NCBI GenBank assembly: GCA_022478985.1
Contig: JAKSZP010005647.1
Location: 23,225-87,224 of the forward strand
DNA from: Massospora cicadina
Lineage: Eukaryota; Entomophthoromycota; Entomophthoromycetes; Entomophthorales; Entomophthoraceae
Direction of reading: 5' to 3'
DNA: 64,000 nt
In this document: in pieces, positions 11,326-22,608 of the stretch
Position numbering within the stretch: position 1 is the first letter of the stretch
Layout of the letters: the number at the start of each line of letters is the position of its first letter
Notes under the pieces: generated by a model
Database searches by the model: none
What the model was told of the DNA's origin: nothing
The model's input: only the letters and a program-made list of their open reading frames with translations
Translations under genes and position numbers: made by a program

Positions 11326-12944
11326 TCAGCGGTGTGCCAAAGGATCTGGTGCATATGGGACAAGGCAACACTGATTATAGTGACAGGGTTGATTTCAGTT
11401 CTCTACCATTGACTAAAGAGCAAGACTTGGGCCCTCCCCTGACAAAAGCCAATTTTAAGGACTGCCTCTCAGAGCTGATAAGCCTTTATCTATCCCTTCC
11501 AGACACCAAATAATAATAAACATCAAATTAGAGGTGGAAGTTCCAGCAAGGCTTTACAGGAAGGTCATTGGGCTTTTAGCAAATGTGGCTTGAGCCTCAT
11601 GTGTCTCCAGGCATTATAATTCTGGGACGTGGGGAGATCAAGGTTTATAAACAAATCTTCAAAAAAATCATTGCAAATTCGCCTGCATCATATAGTGGCA
11701 TATCTACACTTGACCCCTGTTGAGGAGGTCCTTCAGGTTCACAAGTTTGGGTCACTGGATGAATTTGGCCTAACCGCCAAACTGCAGCTCGGCATAATGA
11801 TAGTGGAATCACGCAAAAATTTAATGGGGTTATCAGAAGAACAAAAATACCAGGCAATAGCTCTATTTCAAAAGTATAAAGAGATTTTGCCATTGATGAC
11901 CATGATTTAGGGTGCGCTTGGGGGGTGGTCAATTATCTGGACACTGGAGATCAACCCCACATAAGGTCTCATCTGATCCGCCAATCAAGGGACATGAAGA
12001 AGTTATCACCAAGGAAATTGATAAGCTGCTGGAGCAAGGGATGATTAAACCATCAAAGAGTCCATGGACTTCTTCCATTCTGATTGAAAAAAGAAAGATG
12101 ATACCAACTGGTTGGTGATAGACTACCAAAAGCTCAATAGTATCACCAAGGAGGACTCATATCCCTTACCACGGATTGATGACGCTTTAGATTGGTTGGG
12201 AGGAGCCTAGTACTTCTCAACGATGCATTTGATATTGGGGTACTGGAAAATTGAGTTGCCCACAGCAGAACAGGAGAAATGCGCCATAATCATATCCAAA
12301 GGGCTTTTTCAACCAACATGTATGCCTCAAGGGCTGTGTAACGTCCCAGCTACAATTCAACAGGCTATGAACACCATTCTTGGCAACCTGAAGCTGTCAT
12401 GCATTCTTATGTACTTTGTTGACATCAATGTATTCTCCTGAACGTTTTCTGAGCACCTTACCCATCTGGAGGATGTATTCCGCCAGCTTTATGAGGCCAA
12501 CGTCAAAATCAAGCCATGTAAATGTTACTTCTTCAAGGACAAACTGGAGTATCTTTTGATTGTGATAGTTGCGACAGGAATTAAACCTTAGCTGGAAAAG
12601 GTGGAAGCTATCCAAAAATGACTACGCCAACCAGTAAGCATGACATACATGTAATTTTGGGGGTGGTAAGTTACTACTGACGCATTATACCCAATTTCAG
12701 CTGCAGTGGAGGTCCACTGTTTGACTTACTAAGAAAGGATGCTGCGTTTGAATGGATGGAACGTCAAAGATTCTCCTTAAATACCTTTGGATGGCACTAA
12801 TCAGTGCGCCAGTGCTGCGCTACCCAGATTTTGATAAAGGGTTTAATGTCCGGATGGATGGTCTCCACTGTAGGGGCAGCCCTATCCCAAAAAGACGATG
12901 AAAGGGAGGAGCGCCCAGTTGCATACTGCAGTCAGGGCCTGAAC
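11326..12944 (+). pseudogene. Reverse transcriptase and RNase H start, element B
   Basis: RT segments in several frames: LLEQGMIKPSKSPWTSSIL (about 12020-12080), [19 protein letters not shown], then CMPQGLCNVPATIQQAMN. The catalytic box reads YFVDINVFS (12223-12441 frame), so one of the two aspartates is lost. It is followed by HLTHLEDVFRQLYEANVKI and KPCKCYFFKDKLEYL. RNase H begins at about 12800 (VLRYPDFDKGF, GAALSQKDDE, PVAYCSQGLN) and stops abruptly at the first base of the element C LTR. Confidence 0.8.
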
Positions 12945-13750
12945 TGTCACAGCTAGTAACATGTTTCATGGAACTAACCGCACCTCTAAAGAAAAGTCCA
13001 ACAAGCTTTTGGGGCAAAGACCAGAACTCCTAAGGGTCACTGATGAACTCTCTAAGGTCATTGACAGAAAATAGGGTTTTAGCTTTGCCAGCCAGGGCTG
13101 AGGAAGATGGCCCATCTGAGGCAATAAACCGGGAGGAATCAAACCTAAAATCCAGAAAATTACATGATATGTGGTTATGGAATTTGTAAAACTTTGAAAA
13201 TTTTTGATTTTGTTGAGAATGAAGAATTTGTAGCTTGGATCATATTTGAATAACCATTATGAACCTTTGTGAATCATTCTCCTTTATATTAAGTCCCAAG
13301 ATGAGAAAGGCTTTTATTTTTTCAGATACTCTGATCACCCTAATAAAGTTTAGGAATTTTTGGTCAAGTTTCCTGTATTTTTTGTTTCTTCAACAAAAAT
13401 ACAACTCTCCAAAGTTCTATGATGACTGAAAACCTTTTTACGTTCTGGGTTGCCCCTACTGCTATATGTGAGCCCTCCACCAACTCCGCCACCTATTCCA
13501 CCAGCTCCGCCGCTTCCTATTTCACCGCCCTCTGTCCTAAAATTATGTCACCCTTCCCAGCTCCTAGAGCCTCTTGTCCCTGATGGTTGTGGCCAGTTTG
13601 ATGTGCGTTTTGCTTCACAGATTCATATGGAAACATAATACCAACTGTTTAGGACGTCTCTTCGTTTTGTTGGGTAACTTGGCCTTGTTGTCACATCTTT
13701 GGACTGGTTCTTTCCCCACAGCAACCTCCTGCGCTCCAGTTTACCTGATA
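12945..13750 (+). repeat. 5' LTR of element C
   Basis: Starts TGTCACAGCTAG and runs about 806 bp to CCTGATA, where the right copy has CCTGACA. It matches 19885-20688 along its length with moderate divergence. The next bases, TTATCTGAGAAAAGCC (13751 on), sit where a primer binding site should be and do not begin with TGG. Confidence 0.88.
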
Positions 13751-13795
13751 TTATCTGAGAAAAGCCTGGTTTTTGTGAGTTTCTTCTAATGTTGG

Positions 13796-14302
13796 GTGGC
13801 TAGAGTTAGTTTAAGCCTCTCAGAGTTGTCACCCATTGAAGCGGTCCACTGGGATGAAACTTTTGTATCCCTTCTGGCCTTAGTTGCTACCTTCTTTAAA
13901 GGGTGTGCTGAGGGTGTTTCACGGCTCCACTCACTCAAGACGCTCATACAGTGTGCAGTACCTGCCACTACCAGTCTCACTCTCCACTATTTACACAATT
14001 ACAAATTTAAAAACGAGATCTTCACCATGTTGTCCAGCCTTAGGGCCCGCCAGAAGTCTCAAGGCAAGGCCATAGTTGACGTCCTCCTTCTCCAGCTGCT
14101 GCTCCGTGAGATTTCAGAGGATGCTCACCAATGGTTACTCTCCACAGGTGAGAATATTAGATCCCTCCTGGAATCTCTCCAAGCGTTGGAAACCTTCACC
14201 AAGACATGTGAGTTTCCACTTGCTACCTTTGAATATTATAACTCCTTTGTACACTTGTCCCAAGGAGACCTCACTATAGCTCAATACTTGCGCCTGTTTT
14301 AA
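13796..14302 (+). pseudogene. gag of element C
   Basis: 168 open codons right after the 5' LTR, with no ATG at the open start. A helical, Leu-rich capsid-type sequence ends in the gag signature LSQGDLTIAQYLRLF before a TAA. Upstream segments such as ISEDAHQWLLSTGENI fit the retrotransposon gag fold. No zinc knuckle was found downstream. Confidence 0.65.
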
Positions 14303-14965
14303 GAGCGATTATTGAGGTTGAAATTTCTTGTATAGTTGAAAATGGCCCTTCTCCGCAAGTCCCTAGAGAATACTGGTGCTACCCTTGGCATATGGGATAA
14401 CTTCCCCCTCTTATCTGAGACGTGCTCCATCCTTGAATCCCTGAAGTCTAACAGCCTCTGTGCCACCATCCTAATTGTACCGGTGAACTTCAGATCTTAG
14501 AATTTGACAACTCTATCACTGTGGGGCACCAACATGGTTTTGATAATATGGTGACATATCCAGATGAGACACTGGCCATTATGGACACTTCCAACCTGAG
14601 TTCTGAATACCCTATTTCCATACTCTCCCATTACCGCTTGGAACCAGCAGTGAGCTCGCTGGAAGGTGAGACTAAAACCTCCATCATAGGTGGGGGTCCC
14701 CTCACTGCTGGCCCTTCATCACCACACTCCACGTAGTACCCCTCGCTTTTGTCCTCAAAAGTAGAGGGGGTTATTAAGTATAACCCAGTTTGATTCAAAG
14801 CATTCACTTCCTCCTAGCCATGGACCCTCTGTTGCAGTTTTGAAACCCATGCCTTCTGTACAGCCTGTCATCCCAGTTGGCCCAGTTGAATAACTCTTTC
14901 CCAACACTCAAGAGCCACCTCTCATGGCAGATTCCATCCAGAAACGAGTAGAGATCCATTAGAGG

Positions 14966-15600
14966 ATGATTGAAGATGAGCTGGCCGGGACTGACCCCAC
15001 CAAAAGCTTGGATGTCCTGACTGGGTTAGTCTCATGTGATAAAGATCTTCTTCTCGCTGAACATAGAGCATTAATCTACCTCACACCATTTAAGTCCCGT
15101 GGACAACTTACTGGCAATTTGAAGTCAAACATTGTGAATTTCTCAGGAAATACCCTCACCTATACTCCGCCCTCTTGGCTTGGAGCCATCCTGTCCTCCC
15201 TTAGCTCAGAGGAAATAAACCCTTTCTCTGCTTACTTCTTGTTCGTGTCCACGTTTTCTTCTGCGGGGAAGAGTTTTCAAGCGCTCACTTTGGTGGATAC
15301 TTGTGCAACTGAAAACTTCATCCGCCAAGAGTTAATAGAGGCCCTGGAGCTGCCCCTGGGAGTTGATATGTTTTGAAGGGTGGCGCATCTCAAACATTCC
15401 AATTTATCACGTTTTAACAACTTCCCTTCATCTCAGGCGATAGGTAACTTTGTTGAGAGCTTCTCATCAATAAAGAACCTCCTATGCTCCGGCATTTTGG
15501 GGTTAGCTGGTGGCGCCAATTTGACATCGCTACTTAACTCCTGGACTCTACCATGCACACAAAAATCCCTGGTGGATTCATGGTTACCATCACTTGTTTA
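14966..15600 (+). pseudogene. Protease of element C
   Basis: The frame 14966-15376 ends with ALTLVDTCATENFIRQELIE, a retropepsin active site (Asp near 15295) whose Gly is replaced by Cys, the same change seen in element B. A stop follows at 15374-15376. The next frames carry the rest of the protease fold (SSIKNLLCSGILGL, probably the C-terminal strand). Confidence 0.7.
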
Positions 15601-16761
15601 GATGAGAGCGCCACGGTGCTCCCCATAAGGTGGGGCCCCTCTCCCAAGGTGGGACTAGCCTCTATTCAACCTACTGATGCCCTGACTCTGACACTTACCC
15701 TGCCTGAATGCATCCGTGAATATGCTGATCTGTTTGATCCCACAAAGGCCGCTCACTCCCTGAGCACACCAACTTTGACTTTAAGTTTAAGTTGAACGTG
15801 GATCTTGTCAAGATATCCTCTCCAATATACCCCTTGTCCCTGAGGGAGGAGGTTGACTTGGACGCTTGGGTAGATGCTATGCTCTCTAAGGGTCAAATCT
15901 TTAAGAAATCCTCGCCGGTGTGCTCCCCCTTCTGTTTGTAGAGAATTCTGATGGCTCACTTCGTCCCTGAGTAATTATGGAAATCTGAACAACTTGACAG
16001 TGCCTGACCTCCATCTGCTCCCTCTGGAGCAACAGAATGCTCGCTATGTGGAGAAGGATAGGGTGTCCAGCAAGCTTGACTACCTCAACGCTTTCAACTA
16101 GATCCGCGTTAAAGAAGGCTAGGAGTGGTTGACCGCTTTTCATACTTTGAAAGGTATCTACCAGTTCAGGGTTATGCCGTTTGGTTTGAAGAACGCTCCC
16201 TCCTACTTTCAGAGGCTCTTTGATGCTGTCTTGGGAGACCTTATGGGAACCTGCGTGATAAACTACATGGATGACATACTGGTCATCTCCCCAGATGCAG
16301 AATCTCACGCCTGTCACCTTGTGTCTGTCATGGAGAGACTTTCACAGGCAAACCTTACAATTAAGGCTAGCAATTGTGTGTCCTTCCAACTTAAGGGTAA
16401 GTTCTTAGGAAACATATCTTCTTCTATGGTCACATGGTTGCCCCAGATAAGGAAGCAGCTATCCGCGGTTGGGTTACCCCCTCATCTCTCACAGAGTTAT
16501 GTAACTTCCTTGGGACATGTAACTTCCTCAAGAAGTTCACCCCCCATCTCTCAGAATTTGCCGCCCTTCTCTAACATCTTCGTGGAAGAAGATTTTAGTT
16601 GAACCACAGAATGTAACGCCGCGTTCCACACCATCAAGTCCATACTCTTGTCCATCCTGGTGTTGGTACATGCATACCCTGGCCACCCCTTTAATGTCAC
16701 CACTGATGCTTCCAACTTTGCAGTTAGAGATGCTTCATTGAAGAAGGGGGAAGATGGAGTT
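15601..16761 (+). pseudogene. Reverse transcriptase and first part of RNase H, element C
   Basis: RT start in 15553-15795 (PECIREYADLFDP) and beyond (LREEVDLDAWVDAMLSKG). RT core at 16129-16602: FRVMPFGLKNAPSYFQRLF, then NYMDDILVIS with both aspartates (codons at 16270-16275). RNase H begins at about 16690 (VTTDASNFAVRDASL, KKGEDGV) and is interrupted at 16762 by the family-G solo LTR. Confidence 0.88.
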
Positions 16762-17920
16762 GTAAGTCCCGGGAAACGTCCTCTGGGCATTGATCGGGCC
16801 ATTTTCCCATTTCTGAGCAAGAAGGAACCAAAGAGGATGGCTTTACCCCTCGTTACTCAGGGCGATCTCGCTCACATGGTAGATGAGCGCTGGGTAACAT
16901 CCCTCCCGCTTCAGATCCCACTTCCAGTACCCACACTCTCCTCAGCAGAACTGCTACAAGGAATCAGTAAAATCTGCATCAAGATCACCAAAATGAAATC
17001 AATCAGAACTAATTTGAGTGGCAATCAACCCGATGCTCAGATTTCAAATGGTCAAAAAGGTATGAAGACCAATATATCAGCTGGAATGCCCAACAGTTGT
17101 GATTCAGTTAAAATGACAATTGAAAAAATCTCTCCCCTTCCAAAATCGTTGGGGATCACCCCCGATGGGCAGGTAACAGCATCAGATACCATCGATGAGG
17201 TTTTGAAGCTTCCTGCTGGAAAATTGGGCATTGCACCTGATGCAATGCCACTGACTGAATGAATGGCCCAGTGACCGAGCACGGGTGAGTTGGACGTCCC
17301 AAACCCATTCCCAACCAAATGGGTCCACCCCTATGTGGTGTGGCCTTGGGGGATTCCTGCTGCTTGTCGGGCTAAACGCCATCATGTCAACTGTCAGAAA
17401 TGCAGTTGAGCCTCAGTTCAGACGTTTAAGGTCAAACTGACAGCAACTAAGCCTGCCACCAAATTCTTTGATGTCAGTTCCTAATTAAATTATCTGTTAC
17501 CCATTCCTGAACAATTCTCTGGTTAAATCTAACTTGCAGGACCCGTTCCCGCTTGTTTCCCTTCCAAATTGACTACTATTTAATCAGTCACATTGCACTG
17601 AGAAAATTAATAGTTAATTTTTTTTCTTTAAATTTCCATTAAAAAACCTTCCCCAAAAATCTGTTTTTATATCCTGAGAATTAAGCCGCCTTTTCCACCA
17701 ACGCTCTCATACCCCTCAGGGTTAATGGTCATGTTTGTCTGGTATTTTATTTTGTGCCTGTATGAAATTCTGGCTCGCCAGCAGACATTGGTGGAACATT
17801 TTTCCAGTTCCATATTCGTTGTATCAGCAGCAGTGGCTTAGGCATTCTGGTTTGCCATTTGAGTGCTCTAGCACCTTGGCCGGCAGGCCAGTCTAATTTT
17901 TACTTGCTGTTCACTTGAAA
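16762..17920 (+). repeat. Solo LTR of family G inside element C RNase H
   Basis: 1159 bp starting TGTAAGTCCCGGG. The host RNase H reading stops after GEDGV and resumes at 17926 so that joining GGAGT to AGAACAGCC restores EDGVEQPVAYFS. That fixes the boundaries and gives a 5-bp duplication GGAGT (16757-16761) against AAAGT (17921-17925). Colinear family members are at 37094-38584, 52079-55886 (split) and 55905-57306 (minus). The LTR encodes a protein-like segment with QGDLAHMVDERWVT (16858-16899) and a PWGIPAACRAKRHH region near 17350-17400. Its open frame (to 17262) is still largely intact. Confidence 0.85.
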
Positions 17921-17925
17921 AAAGT

Positions 17926-19560
17926 AGAACAGCCTGTTGCTTATTTTTCAAGAAGATGACCCTGGCACAGCTCAACTACGCAATATATCATAAGGAACTC
18001 ATTGTTGTTGTTGCGTTACAACACTTGTGACACCATTTGCATGTGACCAAGTAGCCTTTTACTGTCCATACTGACCACAAGGCGTTGATGTACTACTGCG
18101 CCCCCAGAAGCTATCCCTTGCCAGTCTCAGTAGTTAGAAAAGCCTGTCAGTGTTTGACTTCCAATACGACTTCATTTAGGGCACTCAGAACATGTTACCT
18201 CATGCTCTATCCTGAAACCCTGCCCTAGCCCCTGACCCAGCACTAGTTGAAGCCTACAATATCCAGGTGTTGATTAAGCCGGAGCAGGTGAAGGAGAGCC
18301 CACTGTCCAACCACCTCGCTCTGCTTATGATGGAACCTTTGGAAGGGGATGCTGAGACTCCTGCCTGCGTTAGGCTGTCCCAACCTCTGTCAGCTGACTA
18401 TGATTAAGATTAAGCAGTTCTGCCATAAAAATGGCAAACCCTTGGACAAAGGCTACTTGTTGCTGAATGAGGTCATCCTCCATCAAGGCAAGTGGTGGAT
18501 ACCGCCTGGACCCCTGTGTGAAGATATGATCCGTGAAGCTCATGACTCTCCAACTGCTGGCCACCCTGGCAAGGACAAGACACTTAAGCTGGTCCGCCGC
18601 TCCTACAGTTGGAAGGGTATTTCCACAAATGTGTCAAAATTCACAAAGTCCTGACTAACGTGTAACCGGTTGAAGCTGAGATGCCTGAAGAGTACTGGAT
18701 TTCTTGTTCCCCTCCAAGATTCTGAGGGCCCTTGGACATCATTGTCTGTCGATTTCATTGTGGAGCTTCCCTTGTCCTAGGGTTATGATGCAGTTATGGT
18801 TGTGGTTGACCGTTTCACAAAGATGGCCCACTTCATCCCCTGAAACATTACTATTACTTCAGTTGAGACAGACCGCCTCTTTGTAGACCACATCTTTTTC
18901 TTACATGGTCTCCCCAAGGAGATTATCAGTGATCAGGGACCACAATTAACCGCTCAGTTCTGAGAAGCCCTTCTTTCCATCCTCAGCATCCGCCCCTGCC
19001 ACTTCACAGCCTTCCACCCCCAGTCAGATGGACAGAAGGAGAGGGTGAACCAAGGTTTGGAGCAATTCTTACGTACTTATTCCAATGCTGAAAAAACAAT
19101 TGGTACTCTTACCTCCCACTGGCGCAATTCGCTTATAACAACCTTACCCATGCCTCTACAGGCGCTTCCCCCTTTTTAAAAACTATGGTTACAACCCCAG
19201 CTTCAACCTATGTCCATCAATAAAGTCTTCCCTCGTTGCTGCCAATGAGCGTGCTAAAGAGCTCAGGGACATATATCAGGAAGTGAAGGACCATCTCATT
19301 GATACTGTGAGGATCTATAAAGCATATGCTGACCAAAAGCGCCATGAAGACCTGAGTATAAGCCCGGTGACTTGGTCATGGTCAACGCTAAGGATCTCCA
19401 ACTGAAGCAACCCTGCCGCAAGTTAGTTCTCAAGCGTGTTGGACCCTTCATGATCCTCAAGGAAGTTGACCCATCAGCTTACCAAGTTGACTTACCCCCC
19501 TCAATCAAAAGAGTTTAGCACCTTACATTAATGCCTCCTGACCCCTTCAATGGTCCCATG
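17926..19560 (+). pseudogene. Rest of RNase H and integrase, element C
   Basis: RNase H resumes with LAQLNYAIYHKEL and VHTDHKALMYYC (to about 18180). The integrase zinc part is in 18349-18654 (AHDSPTAGHPGKDKTLKL; the cysteine pair is damaged). In the catalytic core, the first Asp is at 18751-18753 (SLSVDFIVELP), the second at 18931-18933 (IISDQGPQLTAQF) and the Glu at 19039-19041 (DGQKERVNQ). The second Asp and Glu are 35 residues apart. Stops at several TGA/TAG codons make it non-functional. Confidence 0.87.
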
Positions 19561-19884
19561 CCACTTCTCCCAGATCCTGTCATAGTGGATGGTAACCCCA
19601 ATATGAGATTGATGATGTTCTTGCTTCTTGCCTATCCCAATGCCACCTGAAATACCTGGTGTCCTAGAAAGGATAGGATGAGACAGAGAACAGCTGGGTA
19701 TCCTATCAGGATATGACCAATACTCAGGACCTCATTCAAGGGTTCCACTCTAGACTCCCAGATGCCACAGATCCTGGCACTAAGCCTCCTTAGCTTCCAT
19801 GAAGCTACCTACTCCCCACAAGAACTTCGCCTTGGCCAATGTCCCCTCAGGTGGTGTAGAACCCCGTCCAAGAGAAGAGGGTGA
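19561..19884 (+). pseudogene. Chromodomain and C-terminal tail of element C pol
   Basis: A degenerate chromodomain (CHLKYLVS, KG, DETENSWVSY, TQDLIQGFHS; about 19590-19750) is followed by a tail KLPTPHKNFALANVPSGG and a Glu/Arg-rich end encoded by the polypurine tract. The same tail pattern (K..PHKN.AL...P..G) occurs at the pol ends of elements F (about 27640-27728) and G (57315-57420, minus), showing that these three families are related. Confidence 0.75.
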
Positions 19885-20688
19885 TGTCACAGCTAGTGAC
19901 ATATTTTCTGGAATTAACCGCCCCTCTAAAGCAAAGTCCAACGAGCCCTTGGGGCAAAGACCAGAACTCCTAAGGTTCACTGATGAACTCTCTAAGGTCA
20001 TTGAAGGAAAATGAGTTTTGGCTTTGCCAGCCAGAGATGAGGAAAATGGCCCATCTGAGGTGAAAACCACGCGAGAATCGAACCTAAGACCCATAAAATT
20101 ACAAGCTATGACGTTACAGAAGTTGGCCAAATTTGAAAATTTTTGATTTTGTTGAAAAATAAAGAATTTGTGACTTGTATAAGATTTAAATAGCCATTAG
20201 GAACCTTTGGGAAGCATTATCTTTTATATTAAATCCCAAGCTGAGAAAGTCTTTGCTTTTCTCATATACTCTGATCATTTTAATAAAGTTTAGGATTTTG
20301 GGCACGTTTCCTGCATTTTGGTTATTTTTGATAAAAAATAACCTCTCTGAAGTTCTGTGATAGCTGGAAACCTTTTTATGCTCTGGGTTGCCCCTACTGC
20401 TGTACAAGAGCCATCCGCCTACTACACCGCCTATTCCACCAGCCCTGCCACTTCCTATTTCGCCACCATTTGTCCTAGATTTTACGCCACCCTTCCCAGC
20501 TCCCAGGGCCTCTTGTCCCTGATGGTTGTGGCAAGTTTGGTGTGCGTTTTGCTCCACAGATTTACATGGAAACATAATACTGACCTTTTAGGATGTCTCT
20601 TCATTTTGTTGGGTCACATGTCTTGTTGTCCAATCTTTAGCCTGGGTCTTTCCCCTCAGTGACCTCCCTCACTCCAGTTTCCCTGACA
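19885..20688 (+). repeat. 3' LTR of element C
   Basis: About 804 bp, from TGTCACAGCTAGTGAC to CCCTGACA, paired with 12945-13750. The open frame coming from pol (19799-20014) runs through the polypurine tract into the first 130 bp of this LTR. Confidence 0.88.
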
Positions 20689-21730
20689 TGACACTGCACA
20701 AACTCTTCCGGTGCATAGCAAATATATTGCCAATTTTATAACACATTTCATCTCTCAAATCATTTTTAAGGTGAGTAAGGTGTCCTCCAATAAATCAAAA
20801 TCCTGATTCATGTGTACTTTCTGATACTGAAGAAATTTTAATTTTTTCTGTAAAGAACTAGTACTTTTAGTTGTACCGCCAATGTGTTACACTGCAATTT
20901 GCATCTCCTGCTGGTATACTGGCTAAATTTTACTATGGTTTCAGCTTGGTGTGTCTTGACTTGTGCAGTGGTGATAGCGTTATGAGCCTCTAATTGAAAC
21001 CAGTTTAATCCTTGACCTATTTAAGGGTAATGCCCCTCTCATTCATAGCTTTCCAGCTGATCTCAATCACTTTGTATTTCAGCTATCTTATATTTTTATC
21101 CAGTCACTGGGAAACTTGTTGTCTATGTTTATGGATGAAATACACTTCTTGTTATACACTTTGTAATTATTTTCCAGTTGGTTATGTAAGGACCATATAA
21201 CATCTAAATTTACTAATTTTGATTATTTATTTCAATTATATATGCATGGTATCTGATAATAGTCATCTGGGAGTTATGAAAGATGGTTGGAGGTATCCAG
21301 TAATGTATTGCCTAAGGTTCTTAGTGTTGGTGATGAAGGATAAAGCGGCTATGATTCATAATATGATTTTTTTATAATCCTGGAGTAACTTCTTGGTTAT
21401 GCCAATATTAGAAAAAGGAAGGTATATGATTGATGATTTAATGACTAAAGAGTTAAAATCTGTGCAATATTATTCAACCAATCTTCAAGACTATATGCAG
21501 GTGAATGAGTATAAAATGAATCCTTTAAGCTGGGAGTGTGTAGTTCTATCCTAATTTAGCTCATTTTAATTAAGGATTAGACAGATTGATGATGAAAATA
21601 AGCAAATATTTTGTTTCTGGGATTCTCTTCTAGTAGGTTAGATTCTATAAATTTTGTTGGATTGTTTATTTATTTAAAAGAATTGAATGTGGCAGCACCC
21701 TGTAGTGAGCATCAAAATGTAGTGAGTGGC
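20689..21730. other. Unassigned stretch between elements C and F
   Basis: AT-rich. No gene recognised on either strand. A decayed minus-strand helical sequence near 20700-20990 and a plus-strand stretch near 21350-21640 (PILEKGRYMIDDLMTKEL and following) could be old retroelement gag or pol. I cannot assign them. The RNase H of element B does not resume here. Confidence 0.35.
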
Positions 21731-21735
21731 AAACA

Positions 21736-22591
21736 TATCATGTTTACATGACTTAATTGAGCGCACCTACAGCAAACACAAGGCTGGGCGGCAGGAGGTC
21801 CAAAAGGTCAAGTTGCAGGACCTTACTGACCTAAAGCACACCTTGGACCAATGCTGGGTACATGCCAGATATGCTCAGGTTGGTCCAGGTGAGGTGAATA
21901 ATGCCAAGCCCCTTATTACAGCTTTTAAATTAAAACGGACGAGTTACCATTTTAACAATGATGGCTCAATTTGGTTACTTAGTAATTGGGAGTTCGGAGC
22001 CCATTCAATTTACAAAATAAACAACTTGGGTCAGCCTCAGCTTCAATTAATCACTTGAGTTTGGTCAATTTCAAAGCATAGTACCCTGTCAAATGGAAGT
22101 GTGCACTTATTTATGCACCTGGGCTTAGCACCACTTTTACTGTGTATGATTCCCCCATTTTTAATTAATTATGATTCTTTGATACTAATCTTACTCATAG
22201 ATTGTCTACCGATTAAATAGACCCCTCATTAGTTTTATATTTTTCTTATGTTAACTTGGAAAAACCTGTGCGCAGACCTCTTTGAGGAGATCTCACCATC
22301 AGGGACACTGCTGGGCCACCCAGGTTCCCTCCAGACTGAGGCACCTGAGCACTCTAGCCCTGATCAAAGCTTGGTTATGGACACCCCTTTGAGGCCCATC
22401 TAAGTTTTGCTGTTTGTTTGATCTCTATTAACCTTTACGTGTTAACCACCCTCACCCTATGTCACTTTAGCTCAAGCATCCTCTTTAGATCTATTCTTCT
22501 TTTAATACTGACGACTAGATCCCTTGCGTTGGGCCTTTGCACTTTGCACCACCTTGCCAGGAACTGGAAATTTATAAACACTCCCCTGACA
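21736..22591 (+). repeat. 5' LTR of element F
   Basis: 856 bp. It starts TATCATGTTTACATGAC, where the right copy starts TGTCATG (a G-to-A change at base 2), and ends CTCCCCTGACA. Its first 330 bp are open (21726-22058) and include DLKHTLDQCWV, which resembles the DLAHMVDERWV segment in family-G LTRs. The next bases, TTAGACAACCAATCCC (22592 on), lie at the primer binding position. Confidence 0.9.
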
Positions 22592-22608
22592 TTAGACAAC
22601 CAATCCCT

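Larger units (their letters stand above)
8130..12944 (+). mobile_element. Element B: decayed Ty3/gypsy element, gag to RNase H
   Basis: Plus-strand remains in gypsy order: gag with zinc knuckle, protease, RT and RNase H. A family-A solo LTR (10500-11325) interrupts the protease region, and insertion of element C cuts B off inside RNase H at 12944. No integrase or LTR of B is visible on the far side of C. Stops occur every few dozen codons, so B is much older than A. Its RT is closer to that of element E than to those of A, C or F. Confidence 0.75.
12945..20688 (+). mobile_element. Element C: Ty3/gypsy chromovirus carrying a nested solo LTR
   Basis: LTRs at 12945-13750 and 19885-20688 bound gag, PR, RT, RNase H, integrase and chromodomain, all plus strand. 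The polypurine tract AAGAGAAGAGGGTGA abuts the right LTR. The flanking pentamers are TGAAC (left) and TGACA (right), so a target duplication is not demonstrable. A family-G solo LTR (16762-17920) splits RNase H. Many stops and shifts, but the integrase DDE residues survive. Confidence 0.9.

Noticed and set aside
12940..20693. Target duplication of element C
   Set aside because: TGAAC and TGACA agree at only three positions, so I do not claim one.
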